A stretch of DNA of 64,000 bases from Paenibacillus profundus (GCF_021369635.1 NZ_JAJNBZ010000026.1:1-64000), one strand, 5' to 3'. Positions 10,679-19,500 are shown, numbered from the stretch's first letter. Numbers and translations: made by a program. Notes: generated from the sequence alone by a model not told the origin.

Positions 10679-10853
10679 GCTCTGTTTTCCCCTCTCAAAT
10701 ATAATGAACAACTGTTGATTAATCAATTTATGTCTATTATTATAGATTCATGCATGACATATTCAATCGTCAAATCATTTACTCTTGTTCATTAGGGAAC
10801 AATACGATGGAAATGTGTTTGTTACTTTTTCTAGGAAGTGTGGTGACCTCGGC
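10679..10853. promoter_or_regulatory. Divergent promoter/operator region between SDR and TetR genes
   Basis: Two perfect palindromes lie here: TTGATTAATCAA at 10715-10726 and TCATGCATGA at 10748-10757. Either could be the operator for the adjacent TetR protein. No experimental consensus is available to choose between them. Confidence 0.4.
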
Positions 10854-11414
10854 ATGTCCAAAGTAGATCGAAGAATTCTTAAAACTCGGGAAGCGGTTAC
10901 GAGCGCATTTATTGAACTGATGTCAGAAAAAAAATTCGAGGACATTACGATCCAAAATATTTCGGACCGGGCGAATATGAACCGAGGAACGATCTATCTT
11001 CATTATGTCGATAAATATGATTTATTGGATAAATGTATCGCAGCTCAGCTTGAAGAACTCTTAGAAGTATGTTCAGCGTCAGATCAGGAGCAAGGAAGCA
11101 TTGAGCTGATGGATTCTTTTCTGCCTGTGTTTCAATACTTCGAAAGGAATTATTTATTCTACTCGACTATGTTAGTGAATCAGGGAACTTCATATTTTCA
11201 TGAACGATTCCTTCATGTTATCCTCCAAGGGCTGCATGAGGAAGTGAAGATAGACGGTGCAATAAATAAGGGGTTAAACAAAGATATCGTCATTCCATTT
11301 GTTGGTTCAGCTTTCGTAGGTTTGGTGGAATGGTGGATTAAGGAAGGAATGCCTTTTCCGCCGCAACTAATGGCTGAGCATGTGAAGATTTTGCTAGGAA
11401 GGCATCTGCTATGA
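10854..11414 (+). CDS. TetR/AcrR family transcriptional regulator
   Basis: A 186-residue regulator. The N-terminal helix-turn-helix spans about residues 25-60 (ITIQNISDRANMNRGTIYLHY), typical of TetR; the C-terminal helical ligand domain is of the short AcrR type. I prefer the ATG at 10854 (MSKVDRR) over an upstream TTG at 10785, because TetR proteins normally start 10-20 residues before the first helix. Divergent to the SDR gene, so it likely represses that gene and itself and is released by a small molecule. The effector cannot be read from sequence. Confidence 0.88.
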   Translation: MSKVDRRILKTREAVTSAFIELMSEKKFEDITIQNISDRANMNRGTIYLHYVDKYDLLDKCIAAQLEELLEVCSASDQEQGSIELMDSFLPVFQYFERNYLFYSTMLVNQGTSYFHERFLHVILQGLHEEVKIDGAINKGLNKDIVIPFVGSAFVGLVEWWIKEGMPFPPQLMAEHVKILLGRHLL

Positions 11415-11742
11415 ACATCCGAGTGGGGGCACATCAACATCCCAACATTTCATAGTGTTTGTTTCCTTTGCGCTTTACTGTAATAAGCAAACAGTTTTCA
11501 TTGAACTGTAAAACAACTGACGACAAGGAGCAGACGGAATGAAAACACCTGCTGGGCGGACTTCTGGAGACAGCAGAGGACGATATCGAAAATTATTTGA
11601 AATCATTTCTTCCGCCGAAATGAAAATGCAGGGATGAGCTTGTATTCACCAAAACGGGGTAGTAATATACAACACTGAAAAGAGACAGTTGGACATACTC
11701 TCTAAAGAGTAGACTCACTCTGTCTCTTTGTCGTTCTTTCAA
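11415..11742. other. Gene-poor stretch with a possible coding remnant
   Basis: About 330 bases without a convincing gene. Between 11548 and 11628 one plus-strand frame reads LLETAEDDIENYLKSFLPPK after a stop codon, without its own start; it looks like a protein tail but I do not recognise it. A 32-codon ORF with an ATG at 11539 overlaps it in another frame and has an SD-like AAGGAG, but shows no recognisable protein character. Confidence 0.3.
11679..11730 (-). terminator. Hairpin downstream of the YxeA-like gene
   Basis: AAAGAGACAG and CTGTCTCTTT pair across an inner ACTCT/AGAGT stem. It lies just past the stop of the minus-strand gene at 11743. The T tract is weak on both strands. Confidence 0.5.
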
Positions 11743-12096
11743 CTATTCGGACTCAAGCTTCTCTTTCACTTTTGCAGGCAGATCGTCCTTCTGCACTTCT
11801 TCCCAGGAGGTTACGCCCTTCTTGCTAGAGTAGTACACACGCAAATATGCTTCTTTACGCAAGTTTTTTTGCGCCGTAAATTCCATTGTTTTTTCGGTTC
11901 CTTCTTCGTCAAAGGCAGGCAGAGAATATTTATAGGTTGTAAATGGATTGTCTTTATCGTCTGTAGTCTCTTCTTTTTGTCCATCCATTGTAATCTGAAC
12001 ATAATAAATATCTTTCCCCATGCGTTGAAAGTTGCAGCCGGCTAAAATGGATGCAAATACGACTAAAATAACTAGCATTGCGATACTTCGTTTCAT
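11743..12096 (-). CDS. YxeA-family (DUF1093) lipoprotein
   Basis: A 117-residue protein with a lipoprotein signal: basic start MKRS, hydrophobic stretch, and lipobox LAGC near residue 18-21, so the mature protein would be lipid-anchored outside the membrane. The body matches the YxeA family pattern: YYVQI, then YKYSLPAFDEEG, TAQKNLRKEAYLRVYY and KGVTSWEEV. The role of YxeA proteins is not established. The ATG at 12096 has AAAGGTGATG just upstream; the longer ORF to 12132 starts before that site. Stand-alone gene ending at the hairpin near 11700. Confidence 0.85.
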   Translation of the reverse strand: MKRSIAMLVILVVFASILAGCNFQRMGKDIYYVQITMDGQKEETTDDKDNPFTTYKYSLPAFDEEGTEKTMEFTAQKNLRKEAYLRVYYSSKKGVTSWEEVQKDDLPAKVKEKLESE

Positions 12097-12213
12097 GTCA
12101 TCACCTTTTTGTGTTGTATTGTTTGATTCCATTATAGTGGGTTGTTGCTCAAGACAACATTCAATTAGGTGATAGAACTCTTACATCATTGTAAGGGTTC
12201 CGTGCAGTCATCT

Positions 12214-12243
12214 GTGACAACTATAAGTAGTTTGTTATATAAT
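12214..12243 (+). promoter_or_regulatory. Sigma-A-type promoter of the Tet(M)-like gene
   Basis: GTGACA at 12214-12219 and a perfect TATAAT at 12238-12243, 18 bases apart. A transcript would start near 12250 and carry a leader of about 90 bases. Confidence 0.65.
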
Positions 12244-12276
12244 GGGTGTAAATAAACTGATTGGAGCGTGATTGGT

Positions 12277-12402
12277 ATGCGGCAATGCAACATAACACGA
12301 GAGGAGCTTACTATGAACAGAGAAAAGAGGATTTTAATTCATGAAAACAATGAATATAGGAATTGTTGCGCACGTAGACGCAGGAAAGACGAGCCTGACT
12401 GA
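12277..12402 (+). CDS. Short upstream ORF overlapping the Tet(M)-like gene
   Basis: A 41-codon frame (ATG 12277, second in-frame ATG 12313 with GAGGAG 5-7 bases upstream) that runs past the main start at 12341 and stops at 12400-12402. It contains the run CCARRRRKD near its end. Leader peptides upstream of ribosome-protection and other antibiotic-response genes often control them by attenuation; here the overlap could instead couple or block initiation. Translation is not proven, and the Arg-rich tail may simply be the shadow of the main gene. Confidence 0.35.
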   Translation: MRQCNITREELTMNREKRILIHENNEYRNCCARRRRKDEPD

Positions 12403-14320
12403 ACGTTTACTCTATGTAACGAATGTCATAGATGAAGTTGGCCGAGTTGATAAAGGGAATACCCAAACCGATTCGATGGAGCTGGAGAGAAGAAGAGGGA
12501 TCACGATCAAGGCGTCAGTCGTTTCGTTTTTCGTGAACGATTTGAAGGTCAATCTTATTGATACGCCTGGACATGCGGACTTCATCGCGGAAGTAGAGCG
12601 TTCCTTCAGCGTCCTTGATGGAGCGGTTCTGGTCATATCGGCTGTGGAAGGGATTCAAGCCCAGACCAAAATTTTAATGTCGGTGTTAATGAAGCTGCAA
12701 ATTCCTGCGATACTGTTCGTGAACAAGATAGACCGGAGCGGTGCGCAATCCGACGGGATCATGAAGAGCATTCAAGAAAAACTGACAGCGAACGTGATCC
12801 CTTTATACAGAGCTGAAAACATCGGCACGAAGCAGGCGTTCATTGTTGAACACTGCTTTAACAACGATACGGATCCAGATTTTATGGAGCGATGCATCGA
12901 GCTGGCTGCTTGGAATGATGAAGCTTTGCTTGAGTCTTGCGTGAACGGGGAGCAAGTATCGGAAGAGCAAGTAAAACTAGCCTTGATGCGGCAAATTAGG
13001 GATGCGAAGCTTTATCCGGTCTTTTTCGGATCTGCCATGACGGGAATTGGCGTGTCCGAACTGTTGGCGGGGGTGGCAGAGCTGTTTCCGGTGAATGAAG
13101 CCAGAGAAGCTGCGCCCTTATCCGGGGTCGTCTTTAAAATGGAGAAGGAACCATCGGGAGAAAAGATCGCCTACGTCAGAATATTTTCAGGAAGAATGAG
13201 CGCAAGAGAATATGTGAATATAAGCCGGAAAAACAAGGATGGCACGATCGAAACGCACGCAGACAAAATCAAAAAGCTGTACCTATTCAGTGAAGGGAAG
13301 TCCATTCCGTCACAAACCGTGGAAGCCGGCGATTTTTGCAAAGTATGGGGATTGAAAAATATTAAAATCGGGGATGTTGTGGGTGAGCGGTCTGACAAAA
13401 TCAAAGATATCCATTTCGCCTCCCCGCAGCTGGAAACCCGCATCGAAGCCATGCAGAATGAACAAGAGCATCGATTATTTCAAGCTCTTGTAGAATTGTC
13501 AGAAGAAGATCCGTTAATCGAAGTGTTGAAAGACGACTTCCATCATGAGATCTATATCCGCCTGTTCGGGGAAGTGCAAAAAGAAGTGATTGAGACAACC
13601 CTTAAGGAAAAATATCGGGTGGACGTCTCGTTTTCAGAGACAAGAATCGTCTGTATCGAAAAGCCAAAAGGAACGGGACAGGCTGCAGAAGTGATGGGAG
13701 CGGCAGAAAATCCTTTTTATGCTACAGTAGGCTTCCAAGTGGAGCCCGGCGTAACTGGTAGCGGAGTGACCTATAGACTGGGCGTGGAACTTGGTTCGCT
13801 GCCCTTGGCGTTCCACAAAGCCATCGAAGATACCGTATGTGCAACGCTTGCACAAGGTTTATACGGGTGGGAGGTCACTGATATTGTCGTTACGCTGACA
13901 CACTCGGGCTACTGCAGTCCGGTAACGGTAGCCGGAGACTTCAGGAAGTTAACGCCGCTTGTGTTAATGGAGGCACTGTCCCAAGCAGGCACTGACGTAT
14001 ATGAACCGATCAACGAGTTCGAACTGAGTGTTCCCGAACATGCGATCAGCAAGGCGATGCATAAATTGTCAGGTCTAAAGGCCATATTCAGGGAACCGCT
14101 CCATCATAAGGATACCTTTCTGTTGACAGGGACGCTTCCAGTGGCTGTGACGGAGGATTTCAAGCGAAGTCTTCATTCGTTCACGGAAGGCGAAGGCTTT
14201 TTTATGGCGAACCCGTACGGATTTGAAAAAATAGAGGGCGAATATCCAACGAGAAAGCGGGCGGACTACAATCCGTTGAACCGAAAAGAGTATATGCTCC
14301 ATATCCTGCGTGCTTATTGA
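12341..14320 (+). CDS. Tet(M)-like tetracycline ribosomal protection GTPase
   Basis: A 659-residue EF-G-like translation GTPase. G1 is AHVDAGKT (residues 10-17), G3 DTPGH, G4 NKID, and GSA of G5 is near residue 225. The C-terminal half follows Tet(M) closely: the domain IV loop reads SGYCSPVTVAGDF where Tet(M) has the YYSPV loop that dislodges tetracycline from the decoding site, followed by LTPLVLMEALSQAGT and YEP. Length is close to Tet(M) (639) and TetB(P) (652). It is too diverged to name a tet class, so it may be an intrinsic chromosomal homologue. It has its own promoter, an overlapping leader ORF and its own terminator. Confidence 0.85.
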   Translation: MKTMNIGIVAHVDAGKTSLTERLLYVTNVIDEVGRVDKGNTQTDSMELERRRGITIKASVVSFFVNDLKVNLIDTPGHADFIAEVERSFSVLDGAVLVISAVEGIQAQTKILMSVLMKLQIPAILFVNKIDRSGAQSDGIMKSIQEKLTANVIPLYRAENIGTKQAFIVEHCFNNDTDPDFMERCIELAAWNDEALLESCVNGEQVSEEQVKLALMRQIRDAKLYPVFFGSAMTGIGVSELLAGVAELFPVNEAREAAPLSGVVFKMEKEPSGEKIAYVRIFSGRMSAREYVNISRKNKDGTIETHADKIKKLYLFSEGKSIPSQTVEAGDFCKVWGLKNIKIGDVVGERSDKIKDIHFASPQLETRIEAMQNEQEHRLFQALVELSEEDPLIEVLKDDFHHEIYIRLFGEVQKEVIETTLKEKYRVDVSFSETRIVCIEKPKGTGQAAEVMGAAENPFYATVGFQVEPGVTGSGVTYRLGVELGSLPLAFHKAIEDTVCATLAQGLYGWEVTDIVVTLTHSGYCSPVTVAGDFRKLTPLVLMEALSQAGTDVYEPINEFELSVPEHAISKAMHKLSGLKAIFREPLHHKDTFLLTGTLPVAVTEDFKRSLHSFTEGEGFFMANPYGFEKIEGEYPTRKRADYNPLNRKEYMLHILRAY

Positions 14321-14329
14321 TTATGAACC

Positions 14330-14366
14330 GGGCCCTGAGACAGGTATCTGTCCCAGGGCCCTTTGT
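14330..14366 (+). terminator. Rho-independent terminator of the Tet(M)-like gene
   Basis: GGGCCCTGAGACAG pairs with CTGTCCCAGGGCCC around a GTAT loop, with one mismatch, then CTTTGTT. Confidence 0.85.
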
Positions 14367-14522
14367 TATGCGAAAAAGGGCGGAGATTACACCAAGAATA
14401 AATCAAATAAGCGAAAAGCGAATGAAAATCCGTATAAAAATATCCAGTTGGACAGGGAACCGGAGGAAGGGTTGCCCAATCTAATCAGGGAATAGGCAAT
14501 TGCCACAAGGAGGAAGAATCAA

Positions 14523-15563
14523 ATGAAAACGTACAAAACGATGATTGCATCCACTGTTATTGCCGGACTGCTGCTGTCCGCTTTCCCGCTGCTTCCCGGA
14601 CATGCGCCTGCATATGCGGCCAGTCAAGCAGAGATTGAAAAAGAAATGAAAGAGATGGAGGAGCGGTTCCAGCAGGCCTTCAAGAAGCTGGATTCGAAAA
14701 TTATCGAGCAAGCGACTCAGGCGCTGCAGAAGTTCGACCCGGGACAAGAAGTGAAATTAGTCAGCATAACGGGAGAAAGTGGTGTTGGTGCAGATAAAGG
14801 CGAGTGGACGCTGACTTCCGGGCAAGGGCATCATGTAAAGGTTGACAAGCAAACTGGAGAAATTAAAGGTATGTCAGCAAACAGAACATATAAGTTCGAG
14901 GAGTCGGATAAAGCTTTACAGGCAGATATCCAAGAAAAGTGGGCGCTTCTGGAACTGAAGGGTGAATTCACGCCCCCTAACTTTATTTCTTACACGAAAG
15001 ATGATCGGGGACTTGAAACGTTTAGCTTTTCCGGCGGAGAAACGGAGGACGACGATTACTATGGCAACATCGATCTAAAGACAAAAAAGGTCAGTTCTAT
15101 GGGGAAACTGATAACGTCCGATCAAGTCGACCAAAAAATTGTCAAAGCGGCGGAAGAAGCGATGAAGAAGCTGCCGGGCGCATCCAAGCTGCGCAAGCAG
15201 GTACATGTCAGCCTCTACGATTACAACCAGTTCAACAAGACGATCGATTTTCAGGATCAGGCTGGTTCCCGAGTCGGGATCGACAGTTCGTCAGGGAAGC
15301 TGAGATCTGTCACCTATGATAAGCTGCTGAACAAATTTTATGCGCCGAAAGATGTCCAGAAAGCGTTCGCCAAACCATATTACACGAAAGAGAAGGCGAT
15401 CAGCGCCGCTAAACCGATGGCGAAAAAGCATTTCGATCTGGATCTGACCGGCTATGAAGTGAAAGTCAAGCATTGGGAATATACATTTACGAAAAAGGGA
15501 CGGCCGACGGTAACTGCTTATATTAATGAAAAGGGACAATTTTGGGAAATGAGAGTCATGTAA
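14523..15563 (+). CDS. Secreted protein of unknown function (PepSY-like repeats possible)
   Basis: A 346-residue protein with a clear signal peptide: MKTYKTM, a hydrophobic stretch to about residue 27, and cleavage after AYA (about 32). A charged region rich in Lys/Glu (SQAEIEKEMKEMEE) follows and may be helical. The mature part has repeated elements in which a beta stretch ends in a VDKQTGEIKGM- or IDLKTKKVSSM-like turn (near residues 115, 185, 255), the style of PepSY/YcdB-type extracellular domains, but I cannot assign a family. RBS AAGGAGGAAG at 14509-14518. Single gene between two terminators. Confidence 0.8.
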   Translation: MKTYKTMIASTVIAGLLLSAFPLLPGHAPAYAASQAEIEKEMKEMEERFQQAFKKLDSKIIEQATQALQKFDPGQEVKLVSITGESGVGADKGEWTLTSGQGHHVKVDKQTGEIKGMSANRTYKFEESDKALQADIQEKWALLELKGEFTPPNFISYTKDDRGLETFSFSGGETEDDDYYGNIDLKTKKVSSMGKLITSDQVDQKIVKAAEEAMKKLPGASKLRKQVHVSLYDYNQFNKTIDFQDQAGSRVGIDSSSGKLRSVTYDKLLNKFYAPKDVQKAFAKPYYTKEKAISAAKPMAKKHFDLDLTGYEVKVKHWEYTFTKKGRPTVTAYINEKGQFWEMRVM

Positions 15564-15576
15564 TAGTAGCTGGCTA

Positions 15577-15620
15577 GGCACTCTGTCCGAGGGGAACCTC
15601 GGACATGGGTGTCTTTTTTT
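15577..15620 (+). terminator. Rho-independent terminator after the secreted protein gene
   Basis: TGTCCGAGG-GGAA-CCTCGGACA hairpin, extended by GGCAC/GGTGTC pairing, followed by a run of seven T. Confidence 0.85.
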
Positions 15621-15687
15621 CACGAATAAAACAAGACCTCAAGTCTATATACATGAACACTACCCATATATTTGGAAGGTGATTGCC

Positions 15688-16752
15688 TTGCGCTGGCCGC
15701 ATATCGAGCCGCATCTTATTACCCGGTCCTTGGTGCCGGAAAATCAGGAAAGTCCGATCCATTTCTTTTCGTTGGCAGCCGTTACGCCGGAAGGCTTCTT
15801 TTATATAAGAAATCATTTTTCTTATCCCATGTTGTCGGAGGAATCGTTTGCGGTTACGATTGACGGAGAAGTCCGGAACTCGCTGACGTTCCATTATCGA
15901 GATTTGTTAAGCATGCCGTCTAAAGAGATAGCCGTTACGTTGGAGTGCAGCGGCAACAAACGGGCGCGCTTCAAGCTCAAGGTGTACGGAATCCAGTGGG
16001 AAGAGGGGGCGATTAGCCAGGGAGTGTGGAAAGGAGTCCCTTTGAGAGACCTGCTGAATTATGCTGGTTTGAAGCCGACGGCCAGGGAGGTTGTGTTCGC
16101 GGGACGAGATTGCGGGACCCGGACAGACATGGCAGGCACGTATCCGTATGCCCGGAGCCTTCCGCTGGATAAGGCATTGCACCCTGATACGTTAGTCGCC
16201 TATGAACTTAACGGACAGCCGATTCCTTATAAGCACGGGTATCCGCTAAGGCTAATTGTTCCGCAATGGTACGGGATGGCCTCGGTCAAATGGCTGCGGA
16301 GCATTACCGTCCTTGATGCGCGCTTCACCGGGCCTTTTCAGGTTGTCGATTATGTCTATGAACCTGGCACGGACAGCGATGATGGGAAGTCCCCCGTTAC
16401 GCTGGTCCATGTCAACTCCACCATTCAATTCCCTATGGATCGGAGTCTGCTTGACACCGGAACCATCCAAATCTGCGGAATCGCATGGACGGGAACGGGA
16501 TTCATTACTGATGTCGAGCTTAGCCTTAATGGCGGGGAAAGCTGGGTCAGTGCGGACGTGCATCGATTGCCCAACCAGCCCTATGCCTGGATCCTGTGGA
16601 CTTATAGATGGGACGTCTCTCAACAAGGAGAGTACGCGATTCTATGCAGGGCGAGAGATTCGTATGGAAACATCCAGCCTGCGGCAGCAAGCTGGAATAA
16701 AAAAGGATATGGCTACAATGCCATATCCAGCATTAATGTGAAGGTGGAATAA
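15688..16752 (+). CDS. Sulfite oxidase-like molybdopterin oxidoreductase
   Basis: About 354 residues. The molybdopterin fold of the sulfite oxidase family is recognisable: VTLECSGNKRARF with the Mo-ligating Cys near residue 86, then GVPLRDLL, VFAGRDCGT and YELNGQPIPYKHGYPLRLIVPQWYG, and a C-terminal Mo-co dimerisation domain with GIAWTGTG and SLNGGESW. No signal peptide or haem domain is visible, so it would be cytoplasmic with an unknown electron acceptor. Start: the TTG at 15688 sits 6 bases after GGAAGGTG; a GTG at 15679 overlaps that site. The 3' end contains the terminator of the converging aldehyde dehydrogenase gene. Confidence 0.88.
   Translation: MRWPHIEPHLITRSLVPENQESPIHFFSLAAVTPEGFFYIRNHFSYPMLSEESFAVTIDGEVRNSLTFHYRDLLSMPSKEIAVTLECSGNKRARFKLKVYGIQWEEGAISQGVWKGVPLRDLLNYAGLKPTAREVVFAGRDCGTRTDMAGTYPYARSLPLDKALHPDTLVAYELNGQPIPYKHGYPLRLIVPQWYGMASVKWLRSITVLDARFTGPFQVVDYVYEPGTDSDDGKSPVTLVHVNSTIQFPMDRSLLDTGTIQICGIAWTGTGFITDVELSLNGGESWVSADVHRLPNQPYAWILWTYRWDVSQQGEYAILCRARDSYGNIQPAAASWNKKGYGYNAISSINVKVE
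16699..16728 (-). terminator. Terminator for aldehyde dehydrogenase, inside the opposing gene
   Basis: Read on the minus strand: GGATATGGC, loop of 6, GCCATATCC, then TTTTTT (16704-16699). The whole signal lies within the last 60 bases of the plus-strand sulfite oxidase-like CDS. Confidence 0.75.
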
Positions 16753-16770
16753 GAGTAATAAGTGGAGTGA

Positions 16771-18249
16771 CTAGTCCATATTCACCCACACGGTCTTCAC
16801 TTCGGTATAGTTGTCAAGCGCGTAGGAGCCCATTTCCCGGCCAAGGCCAGATTGCTTATAGCCGCCGAACGGAGCGGCCGCATCGAACACGTTGTAGCAG
16901 TTCACCCAGACCGTGCCCGCTTTCAACTTGCTTGCAAGATAGTGCGCCTGTTTCAGATTTTGCGTCCACACCCCCGCAGCCAAGCCGTAATCAGATTGGT
17001 TGGCCTGCTCAATCAGATCGTCGAGCGTATCGTACGGCAACGCAGCCACGACAGGGCCGAAGATTTCTTCGCGAGCGATCGTCATCTTCGGATCGACGTG
17101 CGCGAATATCGTCGGTTCGATGAAGTAGCCTTGCTCGCGCGGGACTCTGCCGCCGGTCACCAATTCCGCGCCTGCCGCTTTCCCTGCTTCGATATAACGT
17201 TGGACAACGTCATGTTGCTCGGACGATACGAGCGGCCCCATCTCCGTATCCATATCAAGGCCAGTGCCCACTCGGATGCGCTGCGCCTCCGACACCATAT
17301 CCGCAACCACGTTGTCGTACAATTTCTTCTGCACGTACAGCCGCGAGCCTGCCGAGCACACCTGCCCTTGGTTGAACGTAATGCCGCGCAGGGCGCCAGG
17401 CACCGCTCGGGACAGATCGGCGTCTGGGAGGATGATGTTCGGCGATTTTCCGCCCAGTTCAAGCGTCACTTTTTTGACGGTGTCCGCAGCTTGCCGCATG
17501 ATGGATTTGCCGACGATAGTAGAGCCGGTGAAGGCGATCTTGTCGACTTGCGGATGCCGCACGAGCGGAGCGCCCGCCGTCTCCCCGAAGCCGGGGATGA
17601 CGTTGATGACGCCTTGCGGGAATCCCGCTTCCTGTGTCAATTGAGCCAGGTACAAGGCTGACAACGGCGTCTGCTCCGCCGGCTTCAGGACGACGGTGCA
17701 GCCGGTGGCAAGGGCGGCGCCCAGCTTCCAAGCCGCCATGAGAAGCGGGAAGTTCCACGGTATGATCTGACCGACGACCCCGACGGCCTCATGTCTTGTG
17801 TAGGTGAGGAAGTTGCCTGCAGTAGGAATGGTTTGTCCGACAATTTTGGTCGCCCAACCGGCATAATAACGGAAATGCTCGATTGTGAGCGGAAGATCGG
17901 CTGCCAACGTTTCCCGCAGCGGTTTGCCATTATCCAGCGTTTCCAGCTCGGCCAGCTCTTGCTTGTTCGCCTCGATCAAGTCGGCTAGCTTATAGATGAG
18001 GCGGCTGCGATCCGCGGCGCTCATCCGCGACCATTCGCCTTGATCGAATGCGTCGCGGGCGGCTTTGACCGCCCTGTCCACATCTTCCTCCCGCGCTTCG
18101 GAGACAACCGCGAGCACTTCTCCCGTTGCCGGATTGATGGACGAGAATACGTTGCTCTGGACGGACTCGACCCACTCACCATTAATAAACAGCTTCTTGG
18201 TGCCTTGCAAAAACGCTTCTACTTTCGGACTGATTTGAACTCGTGACAA
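16771..18249 (-). CDS. dhaS: NAD-dependent aldehyde dehydrogenase, DhaS-like
   Basis: A 492-residue ALDH. Cofactor motif PWNFPLLMAAWK, general base Glu in LELGGKSPN, nucleophile Cys in GQVCSAGSR, and EEIFGPV are all intact; the C-terminal stretch from VWVNCYNVFDA through PFGGYKQSGLGREMGSYAL is close to what I recall of Bacillus subtilis DhaS. It would oxidise aliphatic aldehydes to acids; the true substrate is not known. TTG start at 18249 with AAAGGAGTGA about 10 bases upstream. Monocistronic; convergent with the molybdoenzyme gene, 18 bases between stops. Confidence 0.93.
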   Translation of the reverse strand: MSRVQISPKVEAFLQGTKKLFINGEWVESVQSNVFSSINPATGEVLAVVSEAREEDVDRAVKAARDAFDQGEWSRMSAADRSRLIYKLADLIEANKQELAELETLDNGKPLRETLAADLPLTIEHFRYYAGWATKIVGQTIPTAGNFLTYTRHEAVGVVGQIIPWNFPLLMAAWKLGAALATGCTVVLKPAEQTPLSALYLAQLTQEAGFPQGVINVIPGFGETAGAPLVRHPQVDKIAFTGSTIVGKSIMRQAADTVKKVTLELGGKSPNIILPDADLSRAVPGALRGITFNQGQVCSAGSRLYVQKKLYDNVVADMVSEAQRIRVGTGLDMDTEMGPLVSSEQHDVVQRYIEAGKAAGAELVTGGRVPREQGYFIEPTIFAHVDPKMTIAREEIFGPVVAALPYDTLDDLIEQANQSDYGLAAGVWTQNLKQAHYLASKLKAGTVWVNCYNVFDAAAPFGGYKQSGLGREMGSYALDNYTEVKTVWVNMD

Positions 18250-18423
18250 AGCGCAATCACTCCTTTGTTAGATTGTCATTTACATCGGCTAAATAGGCCT
18301 TAAAGAGATATGTATTCTTATAGGAAACGGATCATTCCCGTTAGGGGACAAGTTGTTGTGCAGAGTCCGACCGGGAAGATGTGCGTAAGGTAAATGGGAC
18401 AGGTCGGATAAGGTTGAAAAGAA

Positions 18424-18465
18424 AGGGGCGGGCCGATCCGCCAATAATTCGAACCAGCCCGCCCC
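18424..18465 (-). terminator. Terminator of the cell wall hydrolase gene
   Basis: On the minus strand GGGGCGGGC (18465-18457) pairs with GCCCGCCCC (18433-18425), then TTTCTTTTC. Confidence 0.7.
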
Positions 18466-18519
18466 CAAGACAAGAGGATGCATCCGTTATGAGAGATGCG
18501 GAATCATATATAATCGCAC

Positions 18520-19167
18520 TTAAACGGCGAAGATGTGTTTGCCGATTTTTCCCGTCTGCTGACGGGTCCAGATCCACGCGGAAGTAGCGGTATCCGGGTT
18601 GAAATAGTAGAGCGCGCCGTTGGTCGGATCCCAGCCGTGCACGGCATCCCATGCCGCGGCATAGGCGGATTCATCAGGATTCAACCAGTATTGGGCATCG
18701 TCAACCGCCGTAAATGCCCGCGGCTGAAAAATGACGCCAGCCACCGAGTCAGGGAACAGGGGAGACTGCATGCGATTCAATACAACCACCGCAACCGCCA
18801 CTTTACCGGTATAAGGCTCGCCGCGCGCTTCGCCGTGCACGGCTCGGGCCAGCATGGTCAATTCATCGGCATTGACCGACACCTGTTTCAACATCCGCCA
18901 CGTCTGCGGACCGGCGATGCCATCCGCTTTTAACCCGTAATCTCGTTGAAATTGGCGTACGGCTTGCGTTGTAGCGTTACCGAACCTGCCATCCAACGAT
19001 TGGTTATAGTAACCTAGCATTTGTAAACGAAACTGGATATCCCATACGTCACCACTATTATTTCCGTATTGGATCGTAGGGGCAGGGGCTGCAACGGCCA
19101 TCGACGCCGGCAGAACGGCTGTCAAGCCAATTGCGGCCAACAGAAAAGGCAGTAGAATTTTTTTCAT
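18520..19167 (-). CDS. sleB: SleB-type spore cortex/cell wall hydrolase
   Basis: A 215-residue secreted protein: signal peptide (MKKILL to about residue 26, AVAA), an N-terminal peptidoglycan-binding domain (about 35-95: GDVWDIQFRLQMLGYY, DGRFGNATTQAVRQFQRDYGL, DGIAGPQTW), and a C-terminal hydrolase_2 domain with the catalytic Glu in HGEARGEPYTGKVAV and the NR of VVLNR. This is the arrangement of SleB lytic transglycosylases, which act on spore cortex at germination. The usual partner ypeB is not next to it, so it may be a vegetative paralogue. ATG at 19167 with GAGGAG upstream; the longer ORF has no signal logic. Confidence 0.85.
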   Translation of the reverse strand: MKKILLPFLLAAIGLTAVLPASMAVAAPAPTIQYGNNSGDVWDIQFRLQMLGYYNQSLDGRFGNATTQAVRQFQRDYGLKADGIAGPQTWRMLKQVSVNADELTMLARAVHGEARGEPYTGKVAVAVVVLNRMQSPLFPDSVAGVIFQPRAFTAVDDAQYWLNPDESAYAAAWDAVHGWDPTNGALYYFNPDTATSAWIWTRQQTGKIGKHIFAV

Positions 19168-19301
19168 TTGCGTTCTCCTCCTTTCCTTTGCCATTATAGA
19201 GACGCTTAACAGTGGTTTCAATACCATCATATTGGAAACAAAAATGGAAAACCTTGCTCGGCTTAGTCTGTTTTCTCCGCATGGCACGTCATAGCTTCAA
19301 T

Positions 19302-19500
19302 TTATTTGCAACAAAGCACTCCGTTATCTGATTCCATGTTGGATTTTAAGCTTGCTAACATTTGTTCCCAAGCCTGAATGTGCCATTCTTTTGCGGCTAG
19401 CCATTCCTCTGAATCTTGCCAACCTGCGTGTTTGAGCGTAACAATCGTGCCATTACTGGCAGGCTCAAGTTCTACGTCGACCATTTCCTTTTTGGGTTTA
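19302..19500 (-). pseudogene. SRPBCC/AHSA1-type domain, C-terminal remnant
   Basis: The end of an ORF on the minus strand reads VDVELEPASNGTIVTLKHAG followed by W.DSEEW and a C-terminal helix, the last third of an AHSA1-like START-fold protein. Upstream of about 19500 the same frame turns into unrelated sequence with stops, so the N-terminal two thirds are missing. Likely debris; not expected to make a stable protein. Confidence 0.5.

Noticed and set aside
14310-14495. 61-codon plus ORF overlapping the end of the Tet(M)-like gene
   Set aside because: It runs through the terminator hairpin, has no ribosome site, and its first part is shadow of the upstream gene.
16852-17661. 269-codon plus ORF antisense to the aldehyde dehydrogenase
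   Set aside because: Fully overlaps a gene with all catalytic motifs; composition is typical of an antisense shadow.
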